A DNA stretch of 64,000 nucleotides from the NCBI GenBank assembly GCA_037443705.1, contig JBBINV010000003.1, forward strand, positions 42,998 to 106,997, read 5' to 3'. The translations under genes and the position numbers were made by a program. Below, one piece after another: positions 41,046-49,730 of this stretch (the first letter of the stretch is position 1; each line of letters begins with the position of its first letter). The DNA comes from 2-02-FULL-66-14 sp037443705. Lineage in GTDB: Bacteria; Pseudomonadota; Gammaproteobacteria; Burkholderiales; SG8-39. The notes under the pieces were generated by a model. The model saw only the letters and a list, made by a program, of their open reading frames with translations, did not search any database and had not been told where the DNA came from.

Positions 41046-43027
41046 AGATCTTGAAGCTTGCCGTCTATGGAATCGCCGCCATCGTGGCTCTGGCGGCTCT
41101 CGCCGTCGGCGCCGCGGCGGTCGTCGTCGATGGCGCATTCGTAAAAGCGCGGCTCGAGCGCGCGATGAAGGAGAAGAACCGCGCGCTCGCGATCGAAGGC
41201 GTGCCGGCGGTGAAGCTCTTTCCGGTGGCGGGCATCGCGCTCGGCAAGACGACGCTTTCCGAGGCGGGCAGCGACAAGCGCTTCGTGGCGCTCGAATCGA
41301 TGGAGGTCGCCGTGCGTGTGATGCCGCTGCTGTCGGGCGAGGTGGCGGTCGAGACGCTGAAGCTCGCGGGGCTCAAGGTGAGCCTCGTGCGCGCCAGGGA
41401 CGGGCGCATGAATTTCGACGACCTTGCGGGCGAAAAACGCGAGGAGCGCGCCGGTCCGCCGCCGCGCGTGCGGCTCGGCGAGGCGAGCATCGAGCGGGCC
41501 GAGATCTCGTTTCGCGACGAGGCGAGCGGGCGCGAGGTCTCGGTGAGCGACCTCAACTTCAGGACCGGGCGCCTGGAAGGCGCAGCGCCCGCGCCGGTCG
41601 AGCTTTCGCTTCGCGTGCGCGGGCGCGAGCCTGCGATCGACGTGAAGGCGGGAGCCGCGGGCGCGCTGAGGCTCGATCTCGCCAGACCGGAGATCGTCCT
41701 CGACGGATTCAAGGCGCAGGCTTCCGGCCGCATCGATCGCGACACGCTCGCCGCCGAGCTTGCGGCGCCCAGGCTCGAGATCACGCCGGCGCGCGCGGCA
41801 GGGGCGGACATCACCGGGTCGATGAAGCTCGCGGGCCCGCAGCGCAAGCTCGAGGCGAAGCTCCGCATCGCGGCAGTGGAGGGTTCGGCGCGCGCGCTCT
41901 CGATACCGAAGCTTGCGCTGGAAGCCAATGGCGTTGCAGGAGGAATCCCGCTGGCCGCAAAGGCCGATGGGACGCTCAAGGCCGATCTGGTGAAAGAAAC
42001 GCTCGATGCCGACCTCTCGGCAAAGGTGGACGAGTCCACGATCAAGGCGAAGCTCGGGCTTGCGAAGTTCGCGCCGCTCGCGGCGAATTTCGACCTGGCG
42101 GTCGACCGGATCGACCTCGACCGCTACTTTCCGCCGAAGAAGGAGCCCGCCGACCCGAACGCGCGCATCGATCTCGCGGCGCTGAAAGGGCCGACCGTCA
42201 CCGGAATGGCGGCGATCGGGGCGCTCGCCGCGCGGCGCGTGAAGCTCCAGAACGTGAAGGCGGAGGTGAAGCTGAACAACGGGCGGCTGGAGGTCGCACC
42301 GCACTCGGCCGCGCTCTACGGCGGCACGCTGTCCGGAAGCCTGAGTGTCGATTCGAGCGGCAACAGGATCTCGCTCAAGGAAGAGGTCAAGGGCGTGCAG
42401 GTGGGACCGCTGCTGCGCGACACCGCGCAGCAGGACCGGCTCGAGGGCCGGGGCAACGTGAGCCTGGACGTCGCGATGGCCGGGGCGACGGTACCCGCGC
42501 TCAGGAAGTCGATGGGCGGAAGCGCGCGCGTGGAGCTTCGCGATGGCGCGGTGAAGGGCGTCAACTTCGCGGAAGCGATCCAGGACGTGCGCTCGGTGCT
42601 GGGGTCGAGGTCGGCGAAGGCGAACGACCCTGGCAAGCGCACCGATTTTTCCGAGATCACCGGGTCGTTCAAGATCAAGAACGGGATCGCCCACAACGAA
42701 GATCTCCAGGGCAAGGCGCCGCTCCTGCGCCTCGGTGGCGCGGGCGACATCGACATCGGCGGTTCGCGCGTCGACTACACCGCGCGCGTGTCGCTCGTGG
42801 CGACCTCCAAGGGCCAGGGCGGGCGCGACCTCTCGCAGCTCGTGGGCGTTACCATACCGGTCAGGCTCACCGGCGCGCTCGAGAAGCCCGACGTCGCGAT
42901 CGATTTCGGCGACGTGATCGCCAAGTCGGGCGGCAGCATCGGCCGCGCGCTCGGCTCGGCGGGCTCGGCGACCGGGCGCGCCGCAGGCAGCGTAGGCGAC
43001 AAGATCAGGGGCCTGTTCGGCCGATAG
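41042..43027 (+). CDS. AsmA-family envelope protein
   Basis: 661-residue AsmA-like protein: an N-terminal membrane anchor (about residues 7-30), then a large beta-rich periplasmic body (FPVAGIALGKTTLSEA early, and the AsmA_2 part AALYGGTLSGSLSVDSSGNRISLKEEVKGVQVGPLLRD). The C-terminus has VGVTIPVRLTGALEKPDVAIDFGDVI. Family members act as bridge-like lipid transporters between membranes. It ends at a hairpin shared with the convergent ABC operon. Confidence 0.92.
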   Translation: MKILKLAVYGIAAIVALAALAVGAAAVVVDGAFVKARLERAMKEKNRALAIEGVPAVKLFPVAGIALGKTTLSEAGSDKRFVALESMEVAVRVMPLLSGEVAVETLKLAGLKVSLVRARDGRMNFDDLAGEKREERAGPPPRVRLGEASIERAEISFRDEASGREVSVSDLNFRTGRLEGAAPAPVELSLRVRGREPAIDVKAGAAGALRLDLARPEIVLDGFKAQASGRIDRDTLAAELAAPRLEITPARAAGADITGSMKLAGPQRKLEAKLRIAAVEGSARALSIPKLALEANGVAGGIPLAAKADGTLKADLVKETLDADLSAKVDESTIKAKLGLAKFAPLAANFDLAVDRIDLDRYFPPKKEPADPNARIDLAALKGPTVTGMAAIGALAARRVKLQNVKAEVKLNNGRLEVAPHSAALYGGTLSGSLSVDSSGNRISLKEEVKGVQVGPLLRDTAQQDRLEGRGNVSLDVAMAGATVPALRKSMGGSARVELRDGAVKGVNFAEAIQDVRSVLGSRSAKANDPGKRTDFSEITGSFKIKNGIAHNEDLQGKAPLLRLGGAGDIDIGGSRVDYTARVSLVATSKGQGGRDLSQLVGVTIPVRLTGALEKPDVAIDFGDVIAKSGGSIGRALGSAGSATGRAAGSVGDKIRGLFGR

Positions 43028-43035
43028 GAATCGGA

Positions 43036-43060
43036 CGAAAAGGGTCCTGACCCCTTTTCG
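43036..43060. terminator. Bidirectional hairpin between asmA and the peptide ABC operon
   Basis: Arms CGAAAAGGGTC (43036-43046) and GACCCCTTTTCG (43049-43060) pair around a short loop. The arms contain A4 and T4 runs, so it could terminate both convergent transcripts. The minus-strand arm includes GGGGTCAG, the octamer also at the core of the repeat at 31664. Confidence 0.6.
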
Positions 43061-43061
43061 C

Positions 43062-44045
43062 TCAAATCCTTTGTTCCTCCACCGCGTGACATTCCACCAC
43101 TGACTGCGCGCGCCGGATGGGCTTCGGCCGCTCGGTGCGGCAGCGGTCGTTGGCGTGCGGGCAGCGCGGGTGGAAGGCGCAGCCGCTCGGAGGATCGAGC
43201 GGATTGGGCACCTCGCCCGCGACGGGCGTCCGGGGCTTGCCGCTCATTTCGAGATCGGGGATCGCGTCGAGCAGCATTCGCGTGTACGGGTGCAGGGGAC
43301 GCGCGAAGATCGCTTCGGCGCGCGCGAGCTCCACGAGACGCCCCAGGTACATGACGCCGACACGGTCGGCGATGTGGGAGACGACCGCGAGGTTGTGCGA
43401 GATGAACAGGTACGTGAGCCCGAGCCGCTCCTGCAGATCGGTCATCAGGTTCAGAATCTGCGCCTGCACCGAGACGTCGAGGGCCGAGGTCGGCTCGTCA
43501 CACACGAGGAACTCGGGGTTGCCCGAAAGCGCTCGCGCAATCGAGATCCGCTGGCGCTGGCCGCCGGAGAATTCGTGCGGGTACTTTTCGCCGTCCTCCG
43601 CTGTCAGCCCGACCTGTCGCAGGAGCTCGGCGACGCGTCGGTCGATTTCGTCCTTTCTGTTCAGAAGACCCAGAACCCGGATCGGCTCGGCTACGATGTC
43701 GCGCACGCGCCAGCGGGGATTCAGGCTCGCGTAGGGATCCTGAAAGATCATCTGCATGCGTCCCCTGAGCCGAGCCGCCTCGGGCGAGGCGGTATCGACG
43801 CCGTCGAACTCCACGCGCCCGCGCGAGGGGGCGTACAGGCCGACGATCAGGCGCGCTACGGTCGACTTCCCGCAGCCGGACTCGCCTACGAGCGCGAGCG
43901 TCTCGCCGCGGCGCACCTCGAAGCTCACGCCGTCCACCGCGCGCAGCAGCTGCCGCGGCGCGCCTTCGAGCACGCGGTTGAGCCACGGCCGCGAGACGTC
44001 AAAGTCCCGGCCTACGTTATCGAGGCTGAGCAGCGTCGCGTTCAT
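43062..44045 (-). CDS. Peptide ABC transporter ATP-binding protein (DppF/OppF type)
   Basis: 327-residue ATPase. Walker A GESGCGKST, Q-loop MIFQDPYASLNPRW, signature FSGGQRQR, Walker B FLVCDEPTSALDVS, and the C-terminal oligopeptide-transporter domain with Cys residues (GCAFHPRCPHANDRC). Last gene of a dppB-M20-dppA-dppC-dppD-dppF operon; its start overlaps dppD by 29 bases. Confidence 0.94.
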   Translation of the reverse strand: MNATLLSLDNVGRDFDVSRPWLNRVLEGAPRQLLRAVDGVSFEVRRGETLALVGESGCGKSTVARLIVGLYAPSRGRVEFDGVDTASPEAARLRGRMQMIFQDPYASLNPRWRVRDIVAEPIRVLGLLNRKDEIDRRVAELLRQVGLTAEDGEKYPHEFSGGQRQRISIARALSGNPEFLVCDEPTSALDVSVQAQILNLMTDLQERLGLTYLFISHNLAVVSHIADRVGVMYLGRLVELARAEAIFARPLHPYTRMLLDAIPDLEMSGKPRTPVAGEVPNPLDPPSGCAFHPRCPHANDRCRTERPKPIRRAQSVVECHAVEEQRI

Positions 44046-45003
44046 AGAGCCAGCAGGCCACTTCGTTCGCGCCCGAGCGGACGAGCTCGGGCCGCTCGGC
44101 AAGGCAGCGCTCGAAACGCTTCGGGCAGCGCGGGTTGAACGCGCAGCCGGGCGGAATCGCGGTGAGCCGCGGCATCGCACCTTCGATCTGCGCGAGCCGC
44201 GCGTGGCGCTTGCCCGCGCCCGCGCCGACCTTGGGGATCGAGCCCATCAAGCCCACCGTATAAGGATGGCGCGGCGCGCGCAGCACCTCGCGCACCGGGC
44301 CGATCTCGGCGATGCGGCCGGCGTACATCACCGCCACGCGGTCGGCAGTTTCGGCGATCACGCCCATGTCGTGCGTGATGAGCATCACCGCGGTGCCGTG
44401 CTCGCGCGCCAGGCGCTTGAGCAGCGCGATGATCTGCGCCTGGATCGAGACGTCGAGCGCGGTGGTCGGCTCGTCGGCGATCACCAGGCGCGGCTCGGCC
44501 GCAAGCGCGAGCGCGATCACCACGCGCTGGCGCATGCCGCCCGAGAACTGGTGCGGATAGTGATCGATCCGGGACTCCGGGGCCGGGATGCCCACCTCCT
44601 TCAGAAGCGCGAGCGCGCGCGTGCGCGCTTCGGCCGGCGTCAGCTCCAGGTGCGTGAGGATCGTTTCCACGAGCTGGTCGCCCACGGTGAAAAGGGGGTT
44701 CAGCGAGGTGAGCGGGTCCTGGAAGATCGCGCCGATCCGCCGGCCGCGGATGCGGCGCATTCTTTCGTGGGGGAGGTTGTCGATGCGCTCGCCTTCGAGC
44801 AGCACCCGGCCCGCGGCGATGCGGCCCGGCGGCTCGAGCAGACCGATCACCGCCATCCCGGTGATCGATTTGCCCGCGCCCGATTCGCCGACCACGCCGA
44901 GGACTTCGCCGGGCGCGATCGAGAGCGACACCCCGTCGACCGCCACGAGCGTCCCCCGCCGGGTCGGGAACTCGATGCGCAGGCTTTCGAGCTCGAGGGT
45001 CAA
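44017..45003 (-). CDS. Peptide ABC transporter ATP-binding protein (DppD/OppD type)
   Basis: 328-residue ATPase pairing with the DppF-like subunit. Walker A GESGAGKSI, Q-loop IFQDPLTSLNPLF, signature FSGGMRQR, Walker B LVIADEPTTALDVS, switch ITHDMGVIAE, and the Cys-rich tail GCAFNPRCPKRFERC that can hold an iron-sulfur cluster in this family. Start TTG at 45003 overlaps the dppC stop as TTGA. Confidence 0.94.
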   Translation of the reverse strand: MTLELESLRIEFPTRRGTLVAVDGVSLSIAPGEVLGVVGESGAGKSITGMAVIGLLEPPGRIAAGRVLLEGERIDNLPHERMRRIRGRRIGAIFQDPLTSLNPLFTVGDQLVETILTHLELTPAEARTRALALLKEVGIPAPESRIDHYPHQFSGGMRQRVVIALALAAEPRLVIADEPTTALDVSIQAQIIALLKRLAREHGTAVMLITHDMGVIAETADRVAVMYAGRIAEIGPVREVLRAPRHPYTVGLMGSIPKVGAGAGKRHARLAQIEGAMPRLTAIPPGCAFNPRCPKRFERCLAERPELVRSGANEVACWLYERDAAQPR

Positions 45004-45914
45004 CGGAGCTTGGGATTGAGCGCGTCGCGCAGCCAGTCGCCCAGCAGGTTCACCGAGAGCACCAGGACGATCAGCGCCGCGCCCGGGAACACGGTGATCC
45101 ACCACTCGCCCGAGTTGAGGAAGTCGTTGCCGACACGGATGAGCGTTCCGAGGGACGGCTGGGTGGGCGGCACGCCCACGCCGAGGAACGAGAGCGTCGC
45201 CTCGGTGATGATCGCGGTCGCGACGTGAATGGTCGCGATCACGAGCACCGGCCCCATGACGTTGGGCAGCACGTGGCGCAGCATGATCGCGAGCGGGTGG
45301 CGCCCGATCACGCGCGCGGCCTGGACGTATTCCTTGCCGCGCTCGACGAGCGTGGAACCGCGCACCGTGCGCGCGTACTGCACCCAGCCCGCAAAGCCGA
45401 TGGCGAGGATCAGCACCGGGATCGCAATGCGGTCGTGCAGCTCCGTGGGCATCGCGACGCGCGCCACGCCGTCGATCAGCAGCGCGATCAGGATCGCCGG
45501 AAACGAGAGCTGGATGTCGGCCACGCGCATGATGAAGGCGTCGAGCCGCCCGCCGGCGTAGCCCGCAACCAGCCCGAGCGACACGCCGAGCGTCGCCGCG
45601 AGTGCCACCGACGCGAGCCCCACTCCGAGCGAAATGCGCGAACCGTACATGATCGTGGAGAGTACGTCGCGCCCCTGGTCGTCCGTTCCGAGAAAATAGG
45701 CCGCCTTTCCGTTCCCGGTCCAGGCCGGCGGCGTGAAGCCGTCCGAGAGGTTGAGCGTCGCCGAGTCGAAGGGGTTCTGCGGCGCGAGCACGGGCGCGAG
45801 CACCGCGCTCCCGACGCACAGGAGCGTCAGAAGCGCGGCCGCGACGGTGACCGGCGAGCGCCTGAAGCTGTGGGCGAGATCGCTATCCCAGGCGCGCCTG
45901 AGCCAGGCGCTCAA
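45000..45914 (-). CDS. Peptide ABC transporter permease (DppC type)
   Basis: 304-residue permease with about six membrane helices. N-terminal OppC_N segment (RRSPVTVAAALLTLLCVGSAVLAPVLAPQNPFD), LGTDDQGRDVLSTIMYGSRISLGVG, and the EAA loop YVQAARVIGRHPLAIMLRHVLPN. Start TTG at 45914 overlaps the binding-protein stop as TTGA. Confidence 0.94.
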   Translation of the reverse strand: MSAWLRRAWDSDLAHSFRRSPVTVAAALLTLLCVGSAVLAPVLAPQNPFDSATLNLSDGFTPPAWTGNGKAAYFLGTDDQGRDVLSTIMYGSRISLGVGLASVALAATLGVSLGLVAGYAGGRLDAFIMRVADIQLSFPAILIALLIDGVARVAMPTELHDRIAIPVLILAIGFAGWVQYARTVRGSTLVERGKEYVQAARVIGRHPLAIMLRHVLPNVMGPVLVIATIHVATAIITEATLSFLGVGVPPTQPSLGTLIRVGNDFLNSGEWWITVFPGAALIVLVLSVNLLGDWLRDALNPKLR

Positions 45915-47476
45915 TCGACGCGCGCGTAGCGCGACTCGGGCCGGTCATCGACCTTGTACACGGTCGTGACGTTCTTCTTCATCGCCCAGGGCCGCAGCTG
46001 GTGGTGCAGGGGCACGTAATAGTACTGGTCGCGCGTGATCGTGAGCGCTTCGCGCAGCATCGCGTCGCGCTTCCTTACGTCCATCTCGGTCTTCATGCCG
46101 TCGACGAGCTGGTCGATTTTCGGATCGCTGATCCGCCCCAGGTTGAAGCTGCCGTCGGCGCCGGTGGTCTTGGTGCGCACGAGCGACTGAAGCGTGTACA
46201 GGCCGTCGAGCGTCGCCACGCCCCAGCCGAGCATGTACGCGGCATGGTCGAACTTCTGTATCTTCTGGATGAAGGTTGCCATCGGCTGGGCGTTCAACTT
46301 CACCTTCAGGCCCGCGCGCGCCCACATCCCCACGAGCGCCTGGCAGATCTCCTCGTCGTTGACGTAGCGGTTGTTCGGGCAGTCGAGGCCGAACTCGAAG
46401 CCGTTCGGGTAGCCGGCTTCGGCGAGCAGCTTCTTCGCACCTTCGAGGTCGAGCTTCTCGGCTCTGTCGAGATCGGGCGTGTTCCCGTGCACGCCCGGCG
46501 CGACCATGATCGCCGCCGGGATGGACAGGCCGCGCATGGTGACGCGCTTGATCGCCTCGCGGTCGACCGCGAGGTTGAGCGCCTTGCGCACGCGGATGTC
46601 CTTGAACGGGTTCTTGCCCTTGACGTTCGAGTACTTCAGTTCGTCGCTGAACTGGTCCATGCCGATGAAGATGGTGCGCACCTCGTGGCCGTCGAGCACC
46701 TTGAGATTCGGGTTCTTGCGCAGGCGCTCAACGTCCTGGGTGGGAAGATCCGTCACCATGTCGACGTCGCCCGCGAGCAGCGCCGAGACGCGCGTCGCGT
46801 CCGCCTTGATCGGGGTGTAGATCACGTCGGTCACGTTGCCCTCGATCCTGTCCCACCAGCCCTTGTTCACCGCGAAGACGAGCCGTTTGTCGGGCTCCCA
46901 GAGCTTGACCATGTAGGGCCCGGTGCCATTGGTGTTGCGCGAGGCGAACGATTCCTCCTTGGCGACGTAGTCCTGCACGTTCTCGGACTTGTGCTTCGCG
47001 GCCCAGGCCTTGCTCATGATGCGGAAATCGACCAGCAGCCGCAGCAGCACCGGATTGGGGCCACTCAGGATCAGGTCCACCGTATGGTCGTCGATTTTCT
47101 TCACCTCCTTCACGCCGGAGACGTAGATCTGGTTCGTGCCCTTCGGCTGGATGATGCGGCCGTAGGAGAACACGACGTCGTCGGCGGTGAAGGGCGTGCC
47201 GTCGTGGAACCTGACTCCCTTGCGGAGGTTGAAGCGCACCTGCGTGGGCGAGACGAACTGCCAGCTCGTCGCAAGGCACGGCTCCGGCTGCATCTCCTTG
47301 TTGTAGCGCGTGAGCCCCTCGTAGACGTGCTGAAGGATGGAATGGGTGGTGGCGTGATTCTGAGAGTGGGGATCGAGCGTCAGGATGTCGTTTTGCGCCG
47401 CCCAGCGCAGGGTCACGGCGTGCGCGGGGACTGAAAGCGCGAGAAGCGCGGCGATGAGCAGCAGTTTCTTTTTCAC
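45911..47476 (-). CDS. Peptide ABC transporter substrate-binding protein (DppA type)
   Basis: 521-residue family-5 solute-binding protein. Signal peptide (MKKKLLLIAALLALSVPAHA, cleaved after residue 20), LRWAAQNDILTLDPHSQNHATTHSILQHVYEGL, FNLRKGVRFHDGTPFTADDVVFSYGR, and a C-terminus ending RPWAMKKNVTTVYKVDDRPESRYARVD. Probably binds dipeptides or modified peptides. It sits between an M20 hydrolase and dppC. Confidence 0.94.
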   Translation of the reverse strand: MKKKLLLIAALLALSVPAHAVTLRWAAQNDILTLDPHSQNHATTHSILQHVYEGLTRYNKEMQPEPCLATSWQFVSPTQVRFNLRKGVRFHDGTPFTADDVVFSYGRIIQPKGTNQIYVSGVKEVKKIDDHTVDLILSGPNPVLLRLLVDFRIMSKAWAAKHKSENVQDYVAKEESFASRNTNGTGPYMVKLWEPDKRLVFAVNKGWWDRIEGNVTDVIYTPIKADATRVSALLAGDVDMVTDLPTQDVERLRKNPNLKVLDGHEVRTIFIGMDQFSDELKYSNVKGKNPFKDIRVRKALNLAVDREAIKRVTMRGLSIPAAIMVAPGVHGNTPDLDRAEKLDLEGAKKLLAEAGYPNGFEFGLDCPNNRYVNDEEICQALVGMWARAGLKVKLNAQPMATFIQKIQKFDHAAYMLGWGVATLDGLYTLQSLVRTKTTGADGSFNLGRISDPKIDQLVDGMKTEMDVRKRDAMLREALTITRDQYYYVPLHHQLRPWAMKKNVTTVYKVDDRPESRYARVD

Positions 47477-47492
47477 GGGTGTCTCCTCCGTT

Positions 47493-48692
47493 TCACTTCA
47501 GTGGCAGCGATTCCTCCGCGAGCGCGGCGAGGTAGCCGGCGCCCAGGGGAATCACCTCGTCGTTGAAATCGTAGCCGGGATTATGCAGGAAGCAGCCGGT
47601 CGGGCCGCCGCCCTGACCGAGCCAGACGTAGGCTCCGGGGCGCGCCTCCAGCATGTACGAGAAGTCCTCGCCGCCCATGGTGGGCTCGGCGTCGCGCACC
47701 ACGTTGTGCGCGCCGAAGATGCGCTCGCCTACGCGCGCGGCGAACTCCGACTCGCGCTCGGTGTTGATCGTGGCCGGGTAGCCGCGGATGTACTGCAGCT
47801 CGGCGCTCGCACCGAGCGCCTGCGCGACCGAGACCGCGATCTCCCTGATGCGCGCTTCCGCGAGGTCGCGCGTCTGCGGCCGGAAGGTTCGCACCGTGCC
47901 GACGAGCTTGACGAAATCCGGGATCACGTTGAATGCCCCGAGCTGGCTCGTCTGCATCGAGCATACGCTCACCACCACGGAGTCGAGCGGGCTGACGTTG
48001 CGGCTCGCGATCGTCTGCAGCGCCGTGATCACGTGCGCCGCGGCGACCACCGGGTCGGCCGCGAGGTGCGGCATCGCGCCGTGCCCGCCCTTGCCGCGCA
48101 GCGTCAGCTGGATCTCGTCGGTCGCCGCCATCATCGCGCCCGCGCGCACCGCGATTTGCCCCGGCGGCAGCAGCGGCCAGTTGTGCAGCGCGTAGACCTC
48201 GTTCACCGGGAATTTCTCGAACAGGCCCTGTTCCACCATGACGCGCCCGCCACCGCCGCCTTCCTCGGCCGGCTGGAAGATGAGCACCGCGGTGCCGTCG
48301 AAATTGCGCGTTTCTGCCAGATAACGCGCCGCGGCGAGGAGCATCGTGGTGTGGCCGTCGTGCCCGCAGGCGTGCATGCGGCCTTCGTGCTTCGAGCGGT
48401 AGGGGACCGTTCCGGTCTCGTGCATCGGCAGGCAATCCATGTCGGCACGCAGGCCCACGGCGCGGCCGCTCGCGGTGCTCCGGCCGCGCACGATTCCGAC
48501 CACGCCGGTCTTCGCGAGGCCCCGGTGCACCTCCACGCCCCAGCCGGCGAGCTTCCCGGCGACGAGCGCCGCGGTGCGCTCCTCGGTGAACGCGAGCTCG
48601 GGATGCGCGTGGAGGTCGTGCCGGATCGCCTTCAGCTCCTCGTGCCAGGCGCGGATGTGCTCGACGGGGTTGCTCATCTGGAGTCTGTCCAT
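47493..48692 (-). CDS. M20-family amidohydrolase
   Basis: 399-residue zinc amidohydrolase of the hippurate hydrolase/N-acyl-amino-acid amidohydrolase group. Metal and catalytic segments: GLRADMDCLPM, HACGHDGHTTMLLAAARYL, FQPAEEGGGGGRVMVEQGL, and TMGGEDFSYMLEARPGAYVWLGQG. The ATG at 48692 is used; ATG six codons later (MSNPVEHI) is possible. Being inside a peptide-transport operon suggests it deacylates or cleaves the imported substrate. Confidence 0.93.
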   Translation of the reverse strand: MDRLQMSNPVEHIRAWHEELKAIRHDLHAHPELAFTEERTAALVAGKLAGWGVEVHRGLAKTGVVGIVRGRSTASGRAVGLRADMDCLPMHETGTVPYRSKHEGRMHACGHDGHTTMLLAAARYLAETRNFDGTAVLIFQPAEEGGGGGRVMVEQGLFEKFPVNEVYALHNWPLLPPGQIAVRAGAMMAATDEIQLTLRGKGGHGAMPHLAADPVVAAAHVITALQTIASRNVSPLDSVVVSVCSMQTSQLGAFNVIPDFVKLVGTVRTFRPQTRDLAEARIREIAVSVAQALGASAELQYIRGYPATINTERESEFAARVGERIFGAHNVVRDAEPTMGGEDFSYMLEARPGAYVWLGQGGGPTGCFLHNPGYDFNDEVIPLGAGYLAALAEESLPLK

Positions 48693-48704
48693 GGCGTCCT
48701 TTTT

Positions 48705-49688
48705 TCAGTACGTGGCGAGCGCGCGGTCGGCGCGCAGCCGCGGATCGACCGCGTAATAGAGCAGGTCGACCGCGAGGTTGATGACGACGAAAAACAGCGC
48801 GATCAGGCACAGGTACGCCGCCATCACCGGCACGTCGGCGAAGCCGACCGCCTGGATGAACAGCAGCCCCATGCCCGGCCACTGGAACACGGTCTCGGTG
48901 ATGATCGCGAACGCGATGATCGCGCCGAGCTGCAGCCCCGTGATCGTGATCACCGGGACGAGCGTGTTGCGGAGCGCATGCCGGAAGTGAACCGCATGGT
49001 CGGTGAGGCCGCGCGCGCGCGCGAACTTGATGTAGTCGGTGCGCAGCACCTCCAGCATCTCGGAGCGCACCAGGCGCTGGATCAGCGTCATCTGGAAGAG
49101 CCCCAGGGTGATCGCGGGCAGGATCAGCGACCGGATCCCCGAGCCGGTGAGAAAGCCCGTCGACCACCAGCCGAGCGCGACCGTGTCGCCGCGCCCGAAC
49201 GAAGGCAGCCACCCGAGCAGCACCGCGAAGACGAGAATCAGCAGGATTCCGATCAGGAACGTGGGCAGTGACACGCCTACGAGCGAAAGCGCAAGCAGGA
49301 GCTGCGAAAGCCACGAGTTCCGCCGCAGCGCCGTGTACACGCCCATCGCGATGCCCGCGACGAGCGCGAACAGCGCCGCAACGCCGGCGAGCTCGAGAGT
49401 CGCCGGCAGCCGCTCGAGGATGAGCGCCGACACCGGGCGCACCTGGCGAAGCGACAACCCGAACTCGCCCTGCGCCGCGCGCGCGAGAAACCGTCCGTAC
49501 TGGACGTAAAACGGCTGGTCGAGACCGAGCAGCCGCGTGATGCGCTCGCGGTCCTCCGGGGTCGCGTCCTGCCCGAGCATGAACAGCACCGGGTCGCCCA
49601 CGAAGCGGAACAGCGCGAACGCGATGAACCCGACCGCGAGCATGACGAGGACGGCCTGGGCGATCCGGCGCACGACGAACGCGAGCAT
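48705..49688 (-). CDS. Peptide ABC transporter permease (DppB type)
   Basis: 327-residue permease with six helices, first gene of the operon. DppB marks are FALFRFVGDPVLFMLGQDATPEDRERITRLLGLDQPFYVQYGRFL and the EAA loop YIKFARARGLTDHAVHFRHALRN. Divergent from mutY across 42 bases. Confidence 0.94.
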   Translation of the reverse strand: MLAFVVRRIAQAVLVMLAVGFIAFALFRFVGDPVLFMLGQDATPEDRERITRLLGLDQPFYVQYGRFLARAAQGEFGLSLRQVRPVSALILERLPATLELAGVAALFALVAGIAMGVYTALRRNSWLSQLLLALSLVGVSLPTFLIGILLILVFAVLLGWLPSFGRGDTVALGWWSTGFLTGSGIRSLILPAITLGLFQMTLIQRLVRSEMLEVLRTDYIKFARARGLTDHAVHFRHALRNTLVPVITITGLQLGAIIAFAIITETVFQWPGMGLLFIQAVGFADVPVMAAYLCLIALFFVVINLAVDLLYYAVDPRLRADRALATY

Positions 49689-49717
49689 GGCCGGTTATTC
49701 TGCACCAAACCGACCGC

Positions 49718-49723
49718 TAGAAT
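49718..49723 (+). promoter_or_regulatory. -10-like hexamer just before mutY
   Basis: TAGAAT ends 7 bases before the mutY ATG in the 42-base divergent gap. Same geometry as the hexamers before yebC, ruvB, tolB and spoT, so a leaderless mRNA is possible. Confidence 0.35.
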
Positions 49724-49730
49724 CCGGCCG

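Noticed and set aside
47385..49271. 628-codon plus-strand frame opposite the M20 and dppB genes
   Set aside because: Covers real minus-strand genes with strong motifs and has antisense-type composition.
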